A stretch of DNA of 64,000 nucleotides from JAAGZL01 sp050291365 (GCA_050291365.1 JBNKJS010000005.1:1-64000), one strand, 5' to 3'. Shown: positions 35,586 to 45,501, numbered from the stretch's first letter. Notes: generated by a model not told the origin, from the letters alone. Made by a program: numbers and translations.

Positions 35586-38039
35586 CTAGTGTATATAGCG
35601 AGTGCTGTCTGGATCACCTTCTGGATAATCGTGAACTGCAGATTTATCCACTTCACTAGCCTTGTCGCCAATGATCCTATCCTTTAGCTGAGTGATGACA
35701 TTACTGTCGGTAATCACTTCGTAAAATCTGCGACCCCACTCCTCTTCTGTATTAATAGTGTTTCCTAACCATATACGAACAGGGGCCTCGCGTACTATAA
35801 GCCAATGCATTTTTCCAGTACGGTCCGGATAACGACCAGCATAAAATACACTTCGCTCACTATAACCTGGAACATTCCCTCCAAGCCGCAGCAGGGCCAA
35901 CTCTGTTTTTAGCTTAAAGAAGGCAGGCATATCTAACTCAATACCGTTTACGTTATAGCTTAAGAGTTCATCGCTTCGCGCCTTGGTTGCTACACCCTTA
36001 TCCACAGGCACCACCACCTCCACCCCTCTCTTAACCTCATCCCCCAAGGCAGTTCTCCGCAACACCGCAGCACAGGAAGAGAGACGGTCAGCCCTGTTAA
36101 TGGCCTGCGAAATCATGATCTTTTTATCACCGTCATAAAGAAACGCAGGCGATCCATCATTGAAGGAGATGCCTAGCCCAAGCTCCAACTCAGGCAGGCC
36201 ATGTTTTTTGTTTTGTGCATTTTTCGCATCCACCACCTGCAGTATTTTCCTAGCTAGGCCACAGGCATGACTTACACATAACCATTGATATGGTGCATCC
36301 TCGTATTCCGTAATACTCAGAATTATTGCATCGCCCTCAACAAAAACCTTGGTTGCCCCAAAATTAGCTAAGAGATTGTTTATTGGCTGAAAGAAATTAA
36401 GACTAAAGTGGGTGGCGGGATTCAGCTGTTGCTCCAGCAGTTCAGAGGTTATAGCTGTAGAACCGCGAACATCTGCCTTAATAATCACATGATTTCTAAT
36501 CTGACTTGTTTTTGCTTCAGACTGAGAATTACGCACGAACTCCTGTAGGCTGCCATTACTTCTTGATAGCTCTATGGTCTCATCTCGCAATAGGATTTTA
36601 ATCCCGTTCATCGCACGATGGCATTGATAAGCCAGTTTTAAATCGCGGCGCAGAACGACAAAGTCGCGCAAAAAACACTTGATACGGTACCTTCTGCGTG
36701 CCTTTGACAAATTTTTAATACGCCCGGCTGCAATATCCAACACCTTTTTGGCAATATCCGGCTGAGTAACCCCCTTTATTCCTGAAAGCTTATGCAGCAG
36801 TTTGCGCCGCGGGATATCTCCCTCCAGATACTGACATATAACCCCCAAAGGCACCCTTCCGTGCAACTCTTTATATACCTTTGGAGCCTCATGGGAAGCA
36901 AATATCTTATTAATGAATCCAGCCTGTTTAAAGCGTCGCAGCGCTTCAGACACAACATATTCTGACAGGGCGTTCCACTGAGTAGGGGTGCCAATCTCGG
37001 ACGCATTGCCTGTACGCTGTTTTCTTTGATGCTTACTAGCCCCCTGGAAAGAGAGTATCCTCTCCATGTTGTAAGGATCATCCAGCCAGGAACAAAGTCC
37101 ACCTGCATACTCATCTTCCGAAAGCGCTCCAGACAGCAGCATCTCAGTCTCTAGAAACCCTGACAACATCCCTCTGTCATGGCGCAAACGCACACCTGCT
37201 GAATCCCGACCAAGCACAGAAACATCATCTGCTGATTCCGAAAAATGTGGTGCATGACACCAAGCGGGCAAAAAACAATCAAATATCCCTAAAAAAACAG
37301 CATTGACCCTACTAAAACAACTAGGGTCTTGCTTTCTCATCAATGCAAGCGGGTAGTGATGCATAAACTGTTCTTCCACCCACAAACTTGGAAGTTGCAG
37401 CAATGGGTTAAACAGAACAGGTTTTGGTATGGGCCATGATCTACCCAATACTGACTTACGCAATTTACGTAAAGTGGTGGATTCCAGCTTATAGACGTGC
37501 CTAAATAACTTCCGGGTAATCCGGTACCTCAAGGCTGTCTCTTGTTGCGACAGCGTTACCAGCTTATCGTGTAGATGCACAGCATTGCCGCCAGAGTGAT
37601 CTCCATCTACAGTCCTGGCATTCTGTAGCCGATCTCTGTGCTGCAGCAACTCTTCGCTAACAGATACCAGCAGATATTTGAGTATAGCGAAATGCAAAAG
37701 TTGTATATGTTCCGGAGCTGACTCCTTCCTGGCTTTACTGACTCCGGCCTCCATCACTCCGGTATATGCCTTCTCGAAACTATCTAAGTCCCTTACAGCT
37801 GGAGGTGGATGAGGCTCACCCCAACTATTCTCCCCGATATCGTGCAACAACATGCGGCGCACCAGAATCCTGGCGGAACTGGTAAATTGAGGGCATAGGT
37901 ATACGTCTATGCTGGTGTTATCTATACCCTTGGGAAATCGATCAAAGGAGAACCTGAGAGGAGTCGCGGCTGACAGTGATGAAAACAGGTCATCAATATC
38001 ATGCTGCAAATTAAGGCGTTTTCTCAGACTCTCTAACAT
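35586..38039 (-). CDS. Protein with divergent class III nucleotidyl cyclase domain
   Basis: The first 500 residues of this 817-residue protein are basic, helical and unknown to me. Residues about 515-690 carry a class III cyclase-like pattern. It comprises IIKADVRGSTAI with metal Asp D523, VFVEGDAIILSI with the second Asp D570, and ISQAINRADRL with N648 and R652 in the Asn-x3-Arg transition-state spacing (canonical VNLAARL). Key residues are kept, so activity is possible, but the match is by eye. No signal peptide or obvious membrane helix is seen. It lies 46 bp downstream of rsd on the same strand. The 5' SD is weak. Confidence 0.75.
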   Translation of the reverse strand: MLESLRKRLNLQHDIDDLFSSLSAATPLRFSFDRFPKGIDNTSIDVYLCPQFTSSARILVRRMLLHDIGENSWGEPHPPPAVRDLDSFEKAYTGVMEAGVSKARKESAPEHIQLLHFAILKYLLVSVSEELLQHRDRLQNARTVDGDHSGGNAVHLHDKLVTLSQQETALRYRITRKLFRHVYKLESTTLRKLRKSVLGRSWPIPKPVLFNPLLQLPSLWVEEQFMHHYPLALMRKQDPSCFSRVNAVFLGIFDCFLPAWCHAPHFSESADDVSVLGRDSAGVRLRHDRGMLSGFLETEMLLSGALSEDEYAGGLCSWLDDPYNMERILSFQGASKHQRKQRTGNASEIGTPTQWNALSEYVVSEALRRFKQAGFINKIFASHEAPKVYKELHGRVPLGVICQYLEGDIPRRKLLHKLSGIKGVTQPDIAKKVLDIAAGRIKNLSKARRRYRIKCFLRDFVVLRRDLKLAYQCHRAMNGIKILLRDETIELSRSNGSLQEFVRNSQSEAKTSQIRNHVIIKADVRGSTAITSELLEQQLNPATHFSLNFFQPINNLLANFGATKVFVEGDAIILSITEYEDAPYQWLCVSHACGLARKILQVVDAKNAQNKKHGLPELELGLGISFNDGSPAFLYDGDKKIMISQAINRADRLSSCAAVLRRTALGDEVKRGVEVVVPVDKGVATKARSDELLSYNVNGIELDMPAFFKLKTELALLRLGGNVPGYSERSVFYAGRYPDRTGKMHWLIVREAPVRIWLGNTINTEEEWGRRFYEVITDSNVITQLKDRIIGDKASEVDKSAVHDYPEGDPDSTRYIH

Positions 38040-38085
38040 TTAATAGTTATCTTCTTCTAATATACCTATATTCTATACCAATTGA

Positions 38086-38529
38086 TCAGGAAACCATTGC
38101 TGCAACCAACCTATCCTCCATTTCAACGCGAATGGCCAGCTCTTCTCCCAATACAGACAGGTCTTTCTCTAACTGATCTGAATCATATTTCTTGGATGAC
38201 TCATATTTGTCATTAAAGGCGACCGCATATTCCGTTGCCTCAACTACCCTGTCATACACCTCTTCCGCAACCTTGATGACATCAGACCTCTTCTCATCAC
38301 CATGAGCAATGCGTTCATATATCTCAAAGTGACCAAAAGCCATATAATCCATCAATACCTGGCAGAACTTACGCAGCGTACGCTCATCACGGTCAGCGGA
38401 AGTATATGGCTCCAACCCAGCCAGCTGACAGAACAGTGACAACATCTCCTGCCTCTCAACCAATAGTTTATCCACCATATCGCTAGTGCTGGTGCGTCTC
38501 TCTTTACTTCTGACACTTCCTTCAGACAT
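38086..38529 (-). CDS. rsd: Rsd/AlgQ family anti-sigma-70 regulator
   Basis: Rsd binds sigma-70 and favours alternative sigma factors in stationary phase; the Pseudomonas AlgQ protein is related. The 147-residue helical protein has DMVDKLLVERQEMLSLFCQLAGL and the core LRKFCQVLMDYMAFGHFEIYERI, both typical of the family. A GGGGG tract lies before the ATG. Its target RpoD is encoded at 54392. It could be co-transcribed with the cyclase-like gene. Confidence 0.9.
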   Translation of the reverse strand: MSEGSVRSKERRTSTSDMVDKLLVERQEMLSLFCQLAGLEPYTSADRDERTLRKFCQVLMDYMAFGHFEIYERIAHGDEKRSDVIKVAEEVYDRVVEATEYAVAFNDKYESSKKYDSDQLEKDLSVLGEELAIRVEMEDRLVAAMVS

Positions 38530-38658
38530 AGCCTGAACCCCCTTTGTTATCGATCACAAGGCTATGCTAATCATTATTTCCTTACAGTGGCAAGTATTTG
38601 TTTGGAAATATTTAATCACTTAAGAATAAACAGTTATCCATTACTTAAACAAATACCC

Positions 38659-39489
38659 TTAACTCAACATAAGTTTAACGCCTACAACTAACATTAACAT
38701 CGCAAACAATCGTCTCAATATCTTGGTAGGCAAACTGTGGGCAAGGCTGGCTCCAACCGGGGCAAAGATAAAAGTTGCAATCACAATCCAAGGCATCGCG
38801 CTCCAATAAACATAACCACTACTACCATCTGGCAAAGCCCCCTCGTCCCACCCTGCAACAATAAAACCAATGGTACCTGCCAGTGCAATCGGCAGTCCGC
38901 AGGCGCTGGAAGTGGCAACCGCATTGCGTATACCCACTCCATTCCAGTGTAAATAGGGAACCGTCATAGAGCCACCTCCGATTCCGACAATAGAAGAGAT
39001 CATCCCTATAACCGTTCCGGCCAGGGTCATGCCTACTCTTCCCGGAAGATCGTTATGCTTACCAAAATCCATATCCAAAACCAGATGCAAAGCAACCAGC
39101 ATGGCAAATAGGGCAAACACCCTCTGTAGCCAGACAGATGAGAGCAGATCCGCCGTGGCAGCACCCAGCCATGCGCCTATCACAATACCCGGGGTGAGCA
39201 TGAGAAACAGCCCCCACTGTATCGCCTTGTGTTTATTATGGGCGTACATGGATGATAGGGAGGTCACGATGATCGTAGCCAGGGATGTACCAACCGCAAG
39301 ATGCATTACTATCGACTGATCGACCCCCCGACTAGTGAATACCAACAGCAGGGTGGGCACAATAACCAGCCCACCACCCACACCAAATAGTCCCGCGGTA
39401 AGTCCAGCCACAGTGCCCAAAACCAGGAAGATGAATATCTCCTGCAACAGTGGCCAAATAAGAGTCAGTTCAGATAAATATTGAGACAT
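38659..39489 (-). CDS. TauE/SafE family membrane transporter
   Basis: The 276-residue protein has about eight membrane helices. The repeated family motif appears as GLTAGLFGVGGGLVIVPTLLLVF and GMISSIVGIGGGSMTVPYLHWNG. The family exports sulfite, sulfoacetate or related anions, and the substrate here is unknown. It is the only gene in the window that hints at sulfur metabolism. It is divergent from the NDUFA9-like gene, 66 bp away, so the two may share a control region. Confidence 0.9.
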   Translation of the reverse strand: MSQYLSELTLIWPLLQEIFIFLVLGTVAGLTAGLFGVGGGLVIVPTLLLVFTSRGVDQSIVMHLAVGTSLATIIVTSLSSMYAHNKHKAIQWGLFLMLTPGIVIGAWLGAATADLLSSVWLQRVFALFAMLVALHLVLDMDFGKHNDLPGRVGMTLAGTVIGMISSIVGIGGGSMTVPYLHWNGVGIRNAVATSSACGLPIALAGTIGFIVAGWDEGALPDGSSGYVYWSAMPWIVIATFIFAPVGASLAHSLPTKILRRLFAMLMLVVGVKLMLS

Positions 39490-39555
39490 CTCGATAATTT
39501 ATATATATATTCCGAATACAACCAAGAAGTTTGGCAATAGGGAGAGTAGCGTTCA

Positions 39556-40515
39556 ATGAAGAATAACAGAGTATGCATTCTAGGAGGTACCGGTTTCGTT
39601 GGCCGGCATCTAACTACAACCTTAACCCACAAAGGGATTGAATGCAGAATCCCCACCCGCTACATCGAGCCACATAAGGCCATGCGATTAAATGGTCAGG
39701 TAGAACTGGTCAAGGCCAACATATTCGACCCAGGGCAACTTGCATCCCTATTCAGTGATTGTGATGCAGTGATCAATCTCATCGGCATACTGAACGAAAA
39801 CAAAAGGGGCGGATTCCAGCGCATACATATCGATCTACCCAGGCTGGTTGTTGAGGCATGCAAGAGCGCACAGGTAACCCGCCTGTTGCACATGAGCGCC
39901 CTCAACGCTACCGCCAGCGGAAGGCTCAGCACCTATCTTCGCACCAAGGGCGAGGCACAAAGAGTAGTCCTGACTAACTCAGGCGGGCGACATAGAGTTA
40001 ATGTGACCAGCTTCGGGCCTTCGGTAATCTTTGGCCGTGACGACAGCTTCTTTAACCGCTTCGCCGGCCTGCTTAAACTTTTACCCGGGCCTTTCCCCCT
40101 GGCCTGTCCCAACTCGCGTTTCGCCCCGGTCTACGTGGGTGATGTAGCCATGGCATTCGCTGAGTCGCTGAACAATAAGAAGACCTGGAACAAGCACTAC
40201 GATCTGTGCGGACCGCGCATCTTCACCCTGCGTGAACTAGTCAGATATACCGCCAAACACACCGGCCTGAAAAGACCGGTAATAGGGCTGCCGGACATAC
40301 TCGCCCGCATCCAGGGGCTTGTGCTGGAACACTTTCCGGGAAAACCTTTTTCCTACGATAACTATCTCTCCTTGCAGATAGATAGCGTATGCAGCGGAGA
40401 TAATGGGCTTAGTAAACTCGGCATAGAACCAACAGACATAGATGCAATTGTCCCCTACTATCTTGGACCAGGCTCTGAAAGATCCCGGTATCTACAGCTG
40501 AGACGACTTACATAA
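39556..40515 (+). CDS. NDUFA9-like NAD(P)-binding oxidoreductase
   Basis: The 319-residue atypical short-chain dehydrogenase (epimerase fold) has a Rossmann motif ILGGTGFVGRHL at about 8-19. The family features ANIFDPGQLASLFSDCDAVINLIG and LRTKGEA also appear. Bacterial proteins of this group are annotated as complex I NDUFA9-like and are often involved in quinone or redox metabolism; the true reaction is unknown. No nuo genes are in the window. It converges with the lipoprotein peptidase gene, 3 bp apart. Confidence 0.87.
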   Translation: MKNNRVCILGGTGFVGRHLTTTLTHKGIECRIPTRYIEPHKAMRLNGQVELVKANIFDPGQLASLFSDCDAVINLIGILNENKRGGFQRIHIDLPRLVVEACKSAQVTRLLHMSALNATASGRLSTYLRTKGEAQRVVLTNSGGRHRVNVTSFGPSVIFGRDDSFFNRFAGLLKLLPGPFPLACPNSRFAPVYVGDVAMAFAESLNNKKTWNKHYDLCGPRIFTLRELVRYTAKHTGLKRPVIGLPDILARIQGLVLEHFPGKPFSYDNYLSLQIDSVCSGDNGLSKLGIEPTDIDAIVPYYLGPGSERSRYLQLRRLT

Positions 40516-40518
40516 ATG

Positions 40519-41580
40519 TTACTTTAACAAAGACTCTAATTTTGCAGTTCGTTGGTCTGGCGACAACGCACCAACTCTCTTACAAACCGTGTAGAATTTT
40601 TTTAAATCCCCTTGGGACTCATCCAACAGTTTAAGAAAGGAGGGTACAAATCTATCGTAGGTAGCAACCGAGGCCAAACGGGCGTTATTCAGATCTGTCT
40701 CAAACCAATGATCAAATCCGTCATAACCATTCCAGCGCTCTGTAAGCAGGAGATACTCTCCCTTTAATCTATCAAGCTCTGCTCTCTTGTGAACACGCAT
40801 ATCAGTTGCGGAGATTGGGGTTGCGTAAAGCTGTTGTAAACGCATCCTCGTGTCCAGTAACAGCCGGACGAACTCCTCTCTCCTCTGCTTACGCTGCCTC
40901 CACTGTTTCAGACCCTGCATATCCTTGCGCGACCTGAACCAGCGCTCCACCCCAACCTGTTCAACAGTCATGGCGAAGGCTTCATTAAAGGCGCTGTCTC
41001 CAGCGATATAGAGTTGCTGATGGGCCAGCTCATGAAATATCAATCCAACCAGATAGGGCTCAGGCCAGTGGATAACAGTGCTGGGCAATGGGTCATCAAA
41101 CCAGCCAAGAGTGGAGTAGGCGGGGTTGGACACGACCGTCACATCCATCCCCTCCTTGCTCAGATCACCAGCATAACCCTCGGCCTGCCCTTTATTGAAA
41201 TAACCCCGATAGCTGGCACACCCCACCACCGGAAAACACCACTGTTTAGGCTCTACAGAAAACTCTGGCGTCGCCACCACGCTCCAAACCACCGCCTCTC
41301 TATCCAGTGCCGCATAAGATTGATAGCTGTGGTTTTTCGGAAGCTCTAGTTCGGCACTGGCAAACTGGCGCGCCTCCAGCACCAGCTCCAATCTCTTCTT
41401 AAGGCCAGCATCAACCTCTTTTTCCTGCATGACTTCATCAATGGGACGACTATCTCCCATCAGGCTGAAGTGGCCATGAACGGATTGGTAGTAGTAGCCA
41501 ACAGTGCTACATCCGCCAATGAATAACATTGATAACAACAGCACTAAAGACAGTTTTCTTAGGGCGACAGAGAGAAACAT
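40519..41580 (-). CDS. Lipoprotein zinc aminopeptidase (COG4324 family)
   Basis: The 353-residue protein has a lipoprotein signal peptide ending in IGGC (C24). The zinc-metallopeptidase motif HELAHQ (H183, E184, H187) is followed by NEAFA (E200), which probably gives the third ligand. The N-terminal third contains CFPVVGCASYRGYFN, diagnostic of this predicted aminopeptidase family. It should sit in the outer-membrane periplasmic leaflet. It is divergent from cca, about 40 bp away. Confidence 0.87.
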   Translation of the reverse strand: MFLSVALRKLSLVLLLSMLFIGGCSTVGYYYQSVHGHFSLMGDSRPIDEVMQEKEVDAGLKKRLELVLEARQFASAELELPKNHSYQSYAALDREAVVWSVVATPEFSVEPKQWCFPVVGCASYRGYFNKGQAEGYAGDLSKEGMDVTVVSNPAYSTLGWFDDPLPSTVIHWPEPYLVGLIFHELAHQQLYIAGDSAFNEAFAMTVEQVGVERWFRSRKDMQGLKQWRQRKQRREEFVRLLLDTRMRLQQLYATPISATDMRVHKRAELDRLKGEYLLLTERWNGYDGFDHWFETDLNNARLASVATYDRFVPSFLKLLDESQGDLKKFYTVCKRVGALSPDQRTAKLESLLK

Positions 41581-41619
41581 ATTTGGAATTATCTACCAAT
41601 CTAACAGACAATGCAGTTT

Positions 41620-42822
41620 ATGAAACGATATCTGGTGGGAGGTGTGGTGCGAGACCGGCTGCTGGGGTTTGAGATCAAGGATCACGACTGGCTGGTAACC
41701 GACACCACCCCTGAACAACTAATTAAGGAAGGATTCAAACAGGTCGGCCGCGACTTCCCAGTATTCCTGCACCCCAAAACCAAAGAGGAATACGCCCTGC
41801 CCAGGGCGGATCGCAGCAACCCAGGTGACGGCCCAATCACCCTGGAACAGGATTTAGCGCGTCGCGATCTCACCATTAACGCCATGGCCATGGATGAGAA
41901 TGGAGAGCTAACCGACCCCTGCAACGGCCAGCATGATCTAAAAAATCATATCCTGCGCCACACCCCGGCATTTAGGGAAGACCCCATCCGGGTGTTGCGC
42001 CTGGCCCGTTTTGCCTCCCGTTTTCACCCCCTTGGATTTAGGGTAGCTGCAGAAACCAGACAACTAGTGCAAGAGATGTCCCAGGCTGGCGAGTTAGACC
42101 GGCTGGTTCCCGAACGCTGTTACGGGGAGCTGCATAAGGCCCTGATGGAACAGCGTCCAGATATATTCTTCCGGGAACTGCGCGACTGCGGTGCACTCAG
42201 GGCGGTCATCCCAGAGCTGGATCGGCTATTCGGGGTGCCGCAACCAGAGAAATACCACCCGGAGATAGATTCTGGCGTCCACTCCCTGCTAACCCTAGAG
42301 CAGGCCGCACGCATTAGCGATCACCCCCAGGTGCGTTATGCCGCTATCATGCACGACCTGGGCAAAGGCGCTACGCCCGAAACAGAATGGCCAAGACATA
42401 TCGGCCATGAGCAGCGCGGTGTTAAGCTGGTAGATACCGTAGGCAAGAGGCTGGGGGTCCCCAGCGAATGGAACCGATTGGCCCGGCATGTAGCGCGCTA
42501 TCATCTCGACTGCCACCGCGCCTTTGAACTGCGCCCCCGGACCCTTCTTAAACTACTTAAGAACATCGACGCCTTGCGCCAGCCGGATCGATTTGAACGT
42601 TTTCTTGTGGCCTGTCATGCCGACCTGTTGGGACGGCCTGGGCGAGAGCAAGATAAATATCCACAGGCCGATCTTTTTCGCGCTGCAAGGGAGGCGGCCT
42701 TGGGGGTGGATGCGGCAAGCCTGACCGAAGGGATGCAGGATGGAAAGGAGATTGCGGCAAAGCTGGAACGCGCTCGTCAGCAAGCCATAGCCCAGGCGAT
42801 ACAAGGATTTAAATCGGGATAA
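41620..42822 (+). CDS. cca: CCA-adding tRNA nucleotidyltransferase (multifunctional)
   Basis: Cca repairs or adds the 3' CCA of tRNAs. The protein (400 residues) begins MKRYLVGGVVRDRLLG and has the two metal Asp in IKDHDWLVTD. The central LARRDLTINAMAM and FREDPIRVLRLARFASRF are class II motifs. A C-terminal HD domain has MHDLGKGATPE, giving the phosphodiesterase activity of the gammaproteobacterial form. An ATG at 41611 adds three residues. The 3' end overlaps the convergent lipoprotein gene by 14 bp. Confidence 0.95.
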   Translation: MKRYLVGGVVRDRLLGFEIKDHDWLVTDTTPEQLIKEGFKQVGRDFPVFLHPKTKEEYALPRADRSNPGDGPITLEQDLARRDLTINAMAMDENGELTDPCNGQHDLKNHILRHTPAFREDPIRVLRLARFASRFHPLGFRVAAETRQLVQEMSQAGELDRLVPERCYGELHKALMEQRPDIFFRELRDCGALRAVIPELDRLFGVPQPEKYHPEIDSGVHSLLTLEQAARISDHPQVRYAAIMHDLGKGATPETEWPRHIGHEQRGVKLVDTVGKRLGVPSEWNRLARHVARYHLDCHRAFELRPRTLLKLLKNIDALRQPDRFERFLVACHADLLGRPGREQDKYPQADLFRAAREAALGVDAASLTEGMQDGKEIAAKLERARQQAIAQAIQGFKSG

Positions 42823-43525
42823 ATACCGCAGAGGCGATAGATTGAATCACGTTTTTGATCCTTCTGTTTGTTGACTGGGACACAAAACGTGCGGTGCTAT
42901 CCTGAACCGCTATCATCTTGCCCAACAGGCGCTCAAAGCTGAGATTCTGCACCGCCCCACCAGTCTCGTTACCGATCAGGAACAGCTGCCCCTGTGAATC
43001 CCTATCATGATTCAGCTTCCAGGCCGCGATCTCGATATTCCTGGCGGCGTTATAGAGTTTTTGTGGGTCCAGCTCATCTAACAGAAAGAACTCCCGCTTA
43101 CCGTTATAGGAGTCCAGCAGCATCCCACGCAGACCCTCCATAAGCGCCAATACCCGATCACCATAGTAGTTATCATCAAAGGCTAGGCGCATGGCATCAA
43201 CAGAGCGTTTACCTTGCAACATTGGAAACTCTCTGGATCGCCCAATACCAAACACCTCCTTAAGCGCGCGTTCACGGCTCACCCAACCACCCTTGCGCAA
43301 CTCTTTGGGATTTCGCTTATAGAGTTTAACCATCAGCTCTTTCAGATATTCCATGGAGTAGTTCAGCTGCATCTCCAAGACCAGGTCAACATCACTCTTC
43401 GCCAGATCCTGAATCTGGAATTGGCGGTTACTGAACTTGGAGCCGCTATGTGTTGGCAAGGTACAACCGGCCAACAAGGCGGTAAAGGTTATTATCAATA
43501 TTGCTTGATATCTAAAGCCGCTCAC
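42809..43525 (-). CDS. Hypothetical lipoprotein
   Basis: I do not recognise this 238-residue protein. It has a signal peptide with lipobox LLAGC (C21). Most of the rest is polar and helical, with KELMVKLYKRNPKELRKGGW and DALRLAFDDNYYGDRVLALM-like stretches. The C-terminal LLGKMIAVQDSTARF follows. The start (GTG or ATG near 43525) overlaps the upstream methyltransferase stop (43512) by 14 bp, implying coupling. The 3' end overlaps cca. Confidence 0.72.
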   Translation of the reverse strand: MSGFRYQAILIITFTALLAGCTLPTHSGSKFSNRQFQIQDLAKSDVDLVLEMQLNYSMEYLKELMVKLYKRNPKELRKGGWVSRERALKEVFGIGRSREFPMLQGKRSVDAMRLAFDDNYYGDRVLALMEGLRGMLLDSYNGKREFFLLDELDPQKLYNAARNIEIAAWKLNHDRDSQGQLFLIGNETGGAVQNLSFERLLGKMIAVQDSTARFVSQSTNRRIKNVIQSIASAVFIPI

Positions 43526-44684
43526 ATTGATCTCTCATGCCAAAACCGATCAGTGGTTGCTCCAGCTTTCTGGTCAGAGCCAGCACTTTAAACCGCTCAC
43601 CCATCTCAGTAGGGAGGGTGAGACGTCTGACCTGCTGCGCCAACTGCATATGCATATCTACATCATTAGGATCAGACTCGGCAAGCATACTATCCAGGCC
43701 ACAGCCCAAGAGAAAAAATGCCTGAGTGGTGAAGCCACCGATTTCGAACCCCGTTTTGAAACCAGCATCAGCCACAGCGGAAAAGTCCACATGGGCGGTG
43801 ATATCCTGCAACCCTGGCAACAGCAAAGGATCAGGGTGTGCCCGGTGCCTGTAGTGGCACATTAGAGTCCCTTCGCTCCTTTGGGGGTGATAATACTCGG
43901 CCTTGGGATAACCATAGTCGATCAAAATAACTGCTCCAGCAGCAACCAGATCGCCCAGCGCCTGTACCCAAAGAGAGGCGCGCAGATTCAACTCTGACTC
44001 AAACCCGTCCCCCAATTCCAACCCCAGACCCTCTACCGACTTAGCCAATCCATCGGTTGCTGGTCTATCCCAGAAGGGGCTGAACCGCTCATCCTCCCAG
44101 CGGACAAACTGTTCCAAAACCTCCCCAGATTCGATTCTAAAACGCTGCACCGGCATGGCATCCAGCACCTCGTTGGCCAGCACCACACCTTTGAATCCAG
44201 GGGCAGGTAGCCGATCTATCCACTGCACCTTATGAACAAGCTCTGGAACCCGCTGATGCAACGTATCTCGCTGGCGTGATTTCAGTTCCGGACTCAGCTC
44301 CAGTATCAGATAACGTTCGGGCAGAGAGTTCAACTTCTCCAACTCCACCAGGATATCCGCAGCCATGGCACCAGTGCCAGCGCCAAACTCAAACAGCTCA
44401 CCAATACCTATCTCGGCAAATACCTGAGCACACTGTCGTGCCAGACAGCGCCCAAACAGAGAGGATATTTCCGGGGCGGTTACAAAATCCCCCTCCTCGC
44501 CAAACTTACGTGCGCCGGCAACATAGTAGCCCAGTCCGGGAGCATAGAGACATAGCTCCATAAAACGGTCAAAGCTAAGCCTACCTCCAGCCAGATCCAT
44601 ATCCTGCCGGATATGGCTGCACAGGAGTTCGCTGTGGATTTGCTCTTCGTCAGTCGGCTGCGGCAGACTCAGTTGTTCAGTCAT
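43512..44684 (-). CDS. SAM-dependent methyltransferase, MidA/NDUFAF7-like (DUF185)
   Basis: The 390-residue protein has the DUF185 pattern: FMELCLYAPGLGYYVAG, FVTAPEISSLFG and the SAM-binding FEFGAGTGAMAADIL. The C-terminal IDYGYPKAEYYHPQRSEGTLMCHYRH is also typical. The mitochondrial homologue NDUFAF7 methylates an arginine in complex I. The bacterial target is unknown. It is divergent from the pteridine reductase gene and overlaps the lipoprotein gene. Confidence 0.9.
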   Translation of the reverse strand: MTEQLSLPQPTDEEQIHSELLCSHIRQDMDLAGGRLSFDRFMELCLYAPGLGYYVAGARKFGEEGDFVTAPEISSLFGRCLARQCAQVFAEIGIGELFEFGAGTGAMAADILVELEKLNSLPERYLILELSPELKSRQRDTLHQRVPELVHKVQWIDRLPAPGFKGVVLANEVLDAMPVQRFRIESGEVLEQFVRWEDERFSPFWDRPATDGLAKSVEGLGLELGDGFESELNLRASLWVQALGDLVAAGAVILIDYGYPKAEYYHPQRSEGTLMCHYRHRAHPDPLLLPGLQDITAHVDFSAVADAGFKTGFEIGGFTTQAFFLLGCGLDSMLAESDPNDVDMHMQLAQQVRRLTLPTEMGERFKVLALTRKLEQPLIGFGMRDQCERL

Positions 44685-44745
44685 AGGTTTCTGAATTGGG
44701 TTAACTCGGTTATGCTGTCTAGTGTATCAATCATGGAGAACTTCT

Positions 44746-45501
44746 GTGACAGAAAATTCAAACTCCATATCTGGAAAGGTGGCGCTGGTCACAGGTGCGG
44801 CACATCGCATAGGTGCAGAGATAGCTCGCACCCTGCATGCCGCCGGCATGGACACAGCAATCCACTACCGCAGCTCTGATACTGCAGCCCTGGCGCTAAA
44901 ACAGGAGTTGGAGCAGCGTCGCCCTGACTCTGCTCTGCTGCTTCAGGCCGATCTTGCGGATATGCCCGCCCTCCCCGCCATGATAAAACAGATTCATGAA
45001 TGGCGCGGACGCCTTGATCTACTGGTAAACAACGCCTCCAGTTTCTACCCAACACCGGTAGATGAATCTACCGAAGAGCAGTGGGATGAGCTTATGGCCA
45101 GCAATCTGAAGGCGCCTTTTTTTCTAGCCCGGGCAGCGGCAGAGATGCTAAGGCAACACAGAGGCAGCATCGTAAACCTGGTAGATATCCACTCTGAACG
45201 ACCCTTGGCGGGGCATAGCATCTACTCCATAGCCAAAGCCGGTAACGCCATGCTGGTTAAGTCTCTGGCTCGTGAACTGGGGCCGGAGGTGCGGGTAAAC
45301 GGCATAGCGCCTGGGGTCATACTCTGGCCCGAGGTTGAGATGGAAGAAGAGATCAAGCAAGAGATCCTGGCAAGGACAGCCCTGAAGACCAGCGGCCAAC
45401 CAGCAGATATCGCCAGCACCCTGCTATTCCTGGCGCGAGATGCTGGCCACATAACCGGCCAGATCATCAACGTGGATGGGGGGCGGACTATTCAGCAATA
45501 A
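44746..45501 (+). CDS. Pteridine reductase / FolM-like short-chain dehydrogenase
   Basis: The 251-residue classical SDR has the cofactor loop VTGAAHRIGAEIA, NNASSFYPTPVDE (with Asn-Asn-Ala) and the active-site pair Y...K in SIYSIAKAG. The C-terminal DGGRTIQQ matches bacterial pteridine reductases, which keep folate reduced. The start is GTG at 44746, because GGAGAA lies 5 nt upstream; another GTG at 44722 lacks an SD. It clusters with folK and folB, consistent with folate metabolism. Confidence 0.85.
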   Translation: MTENSNSISGKVALVTGAAHRIGAEIARTLHAAGMDTAIHYRSSDTAALALKQELEQRRPDSALLLQADLADMPALPAMIKQIHEWRGRLDLLVNNASSFYPTPVDESTEEQWDELMASNLKAPFFLARAAAEMLRQHRGSIVNLVDIHSERPLAGHSIYSIAKAGNAMLVKSLARELGPEVRVNGIAPGVILWPEVEMEEEIKQEILARTALKTSGQPADIASTLLFLARDAGHITGQIINVDGGRTIQQ

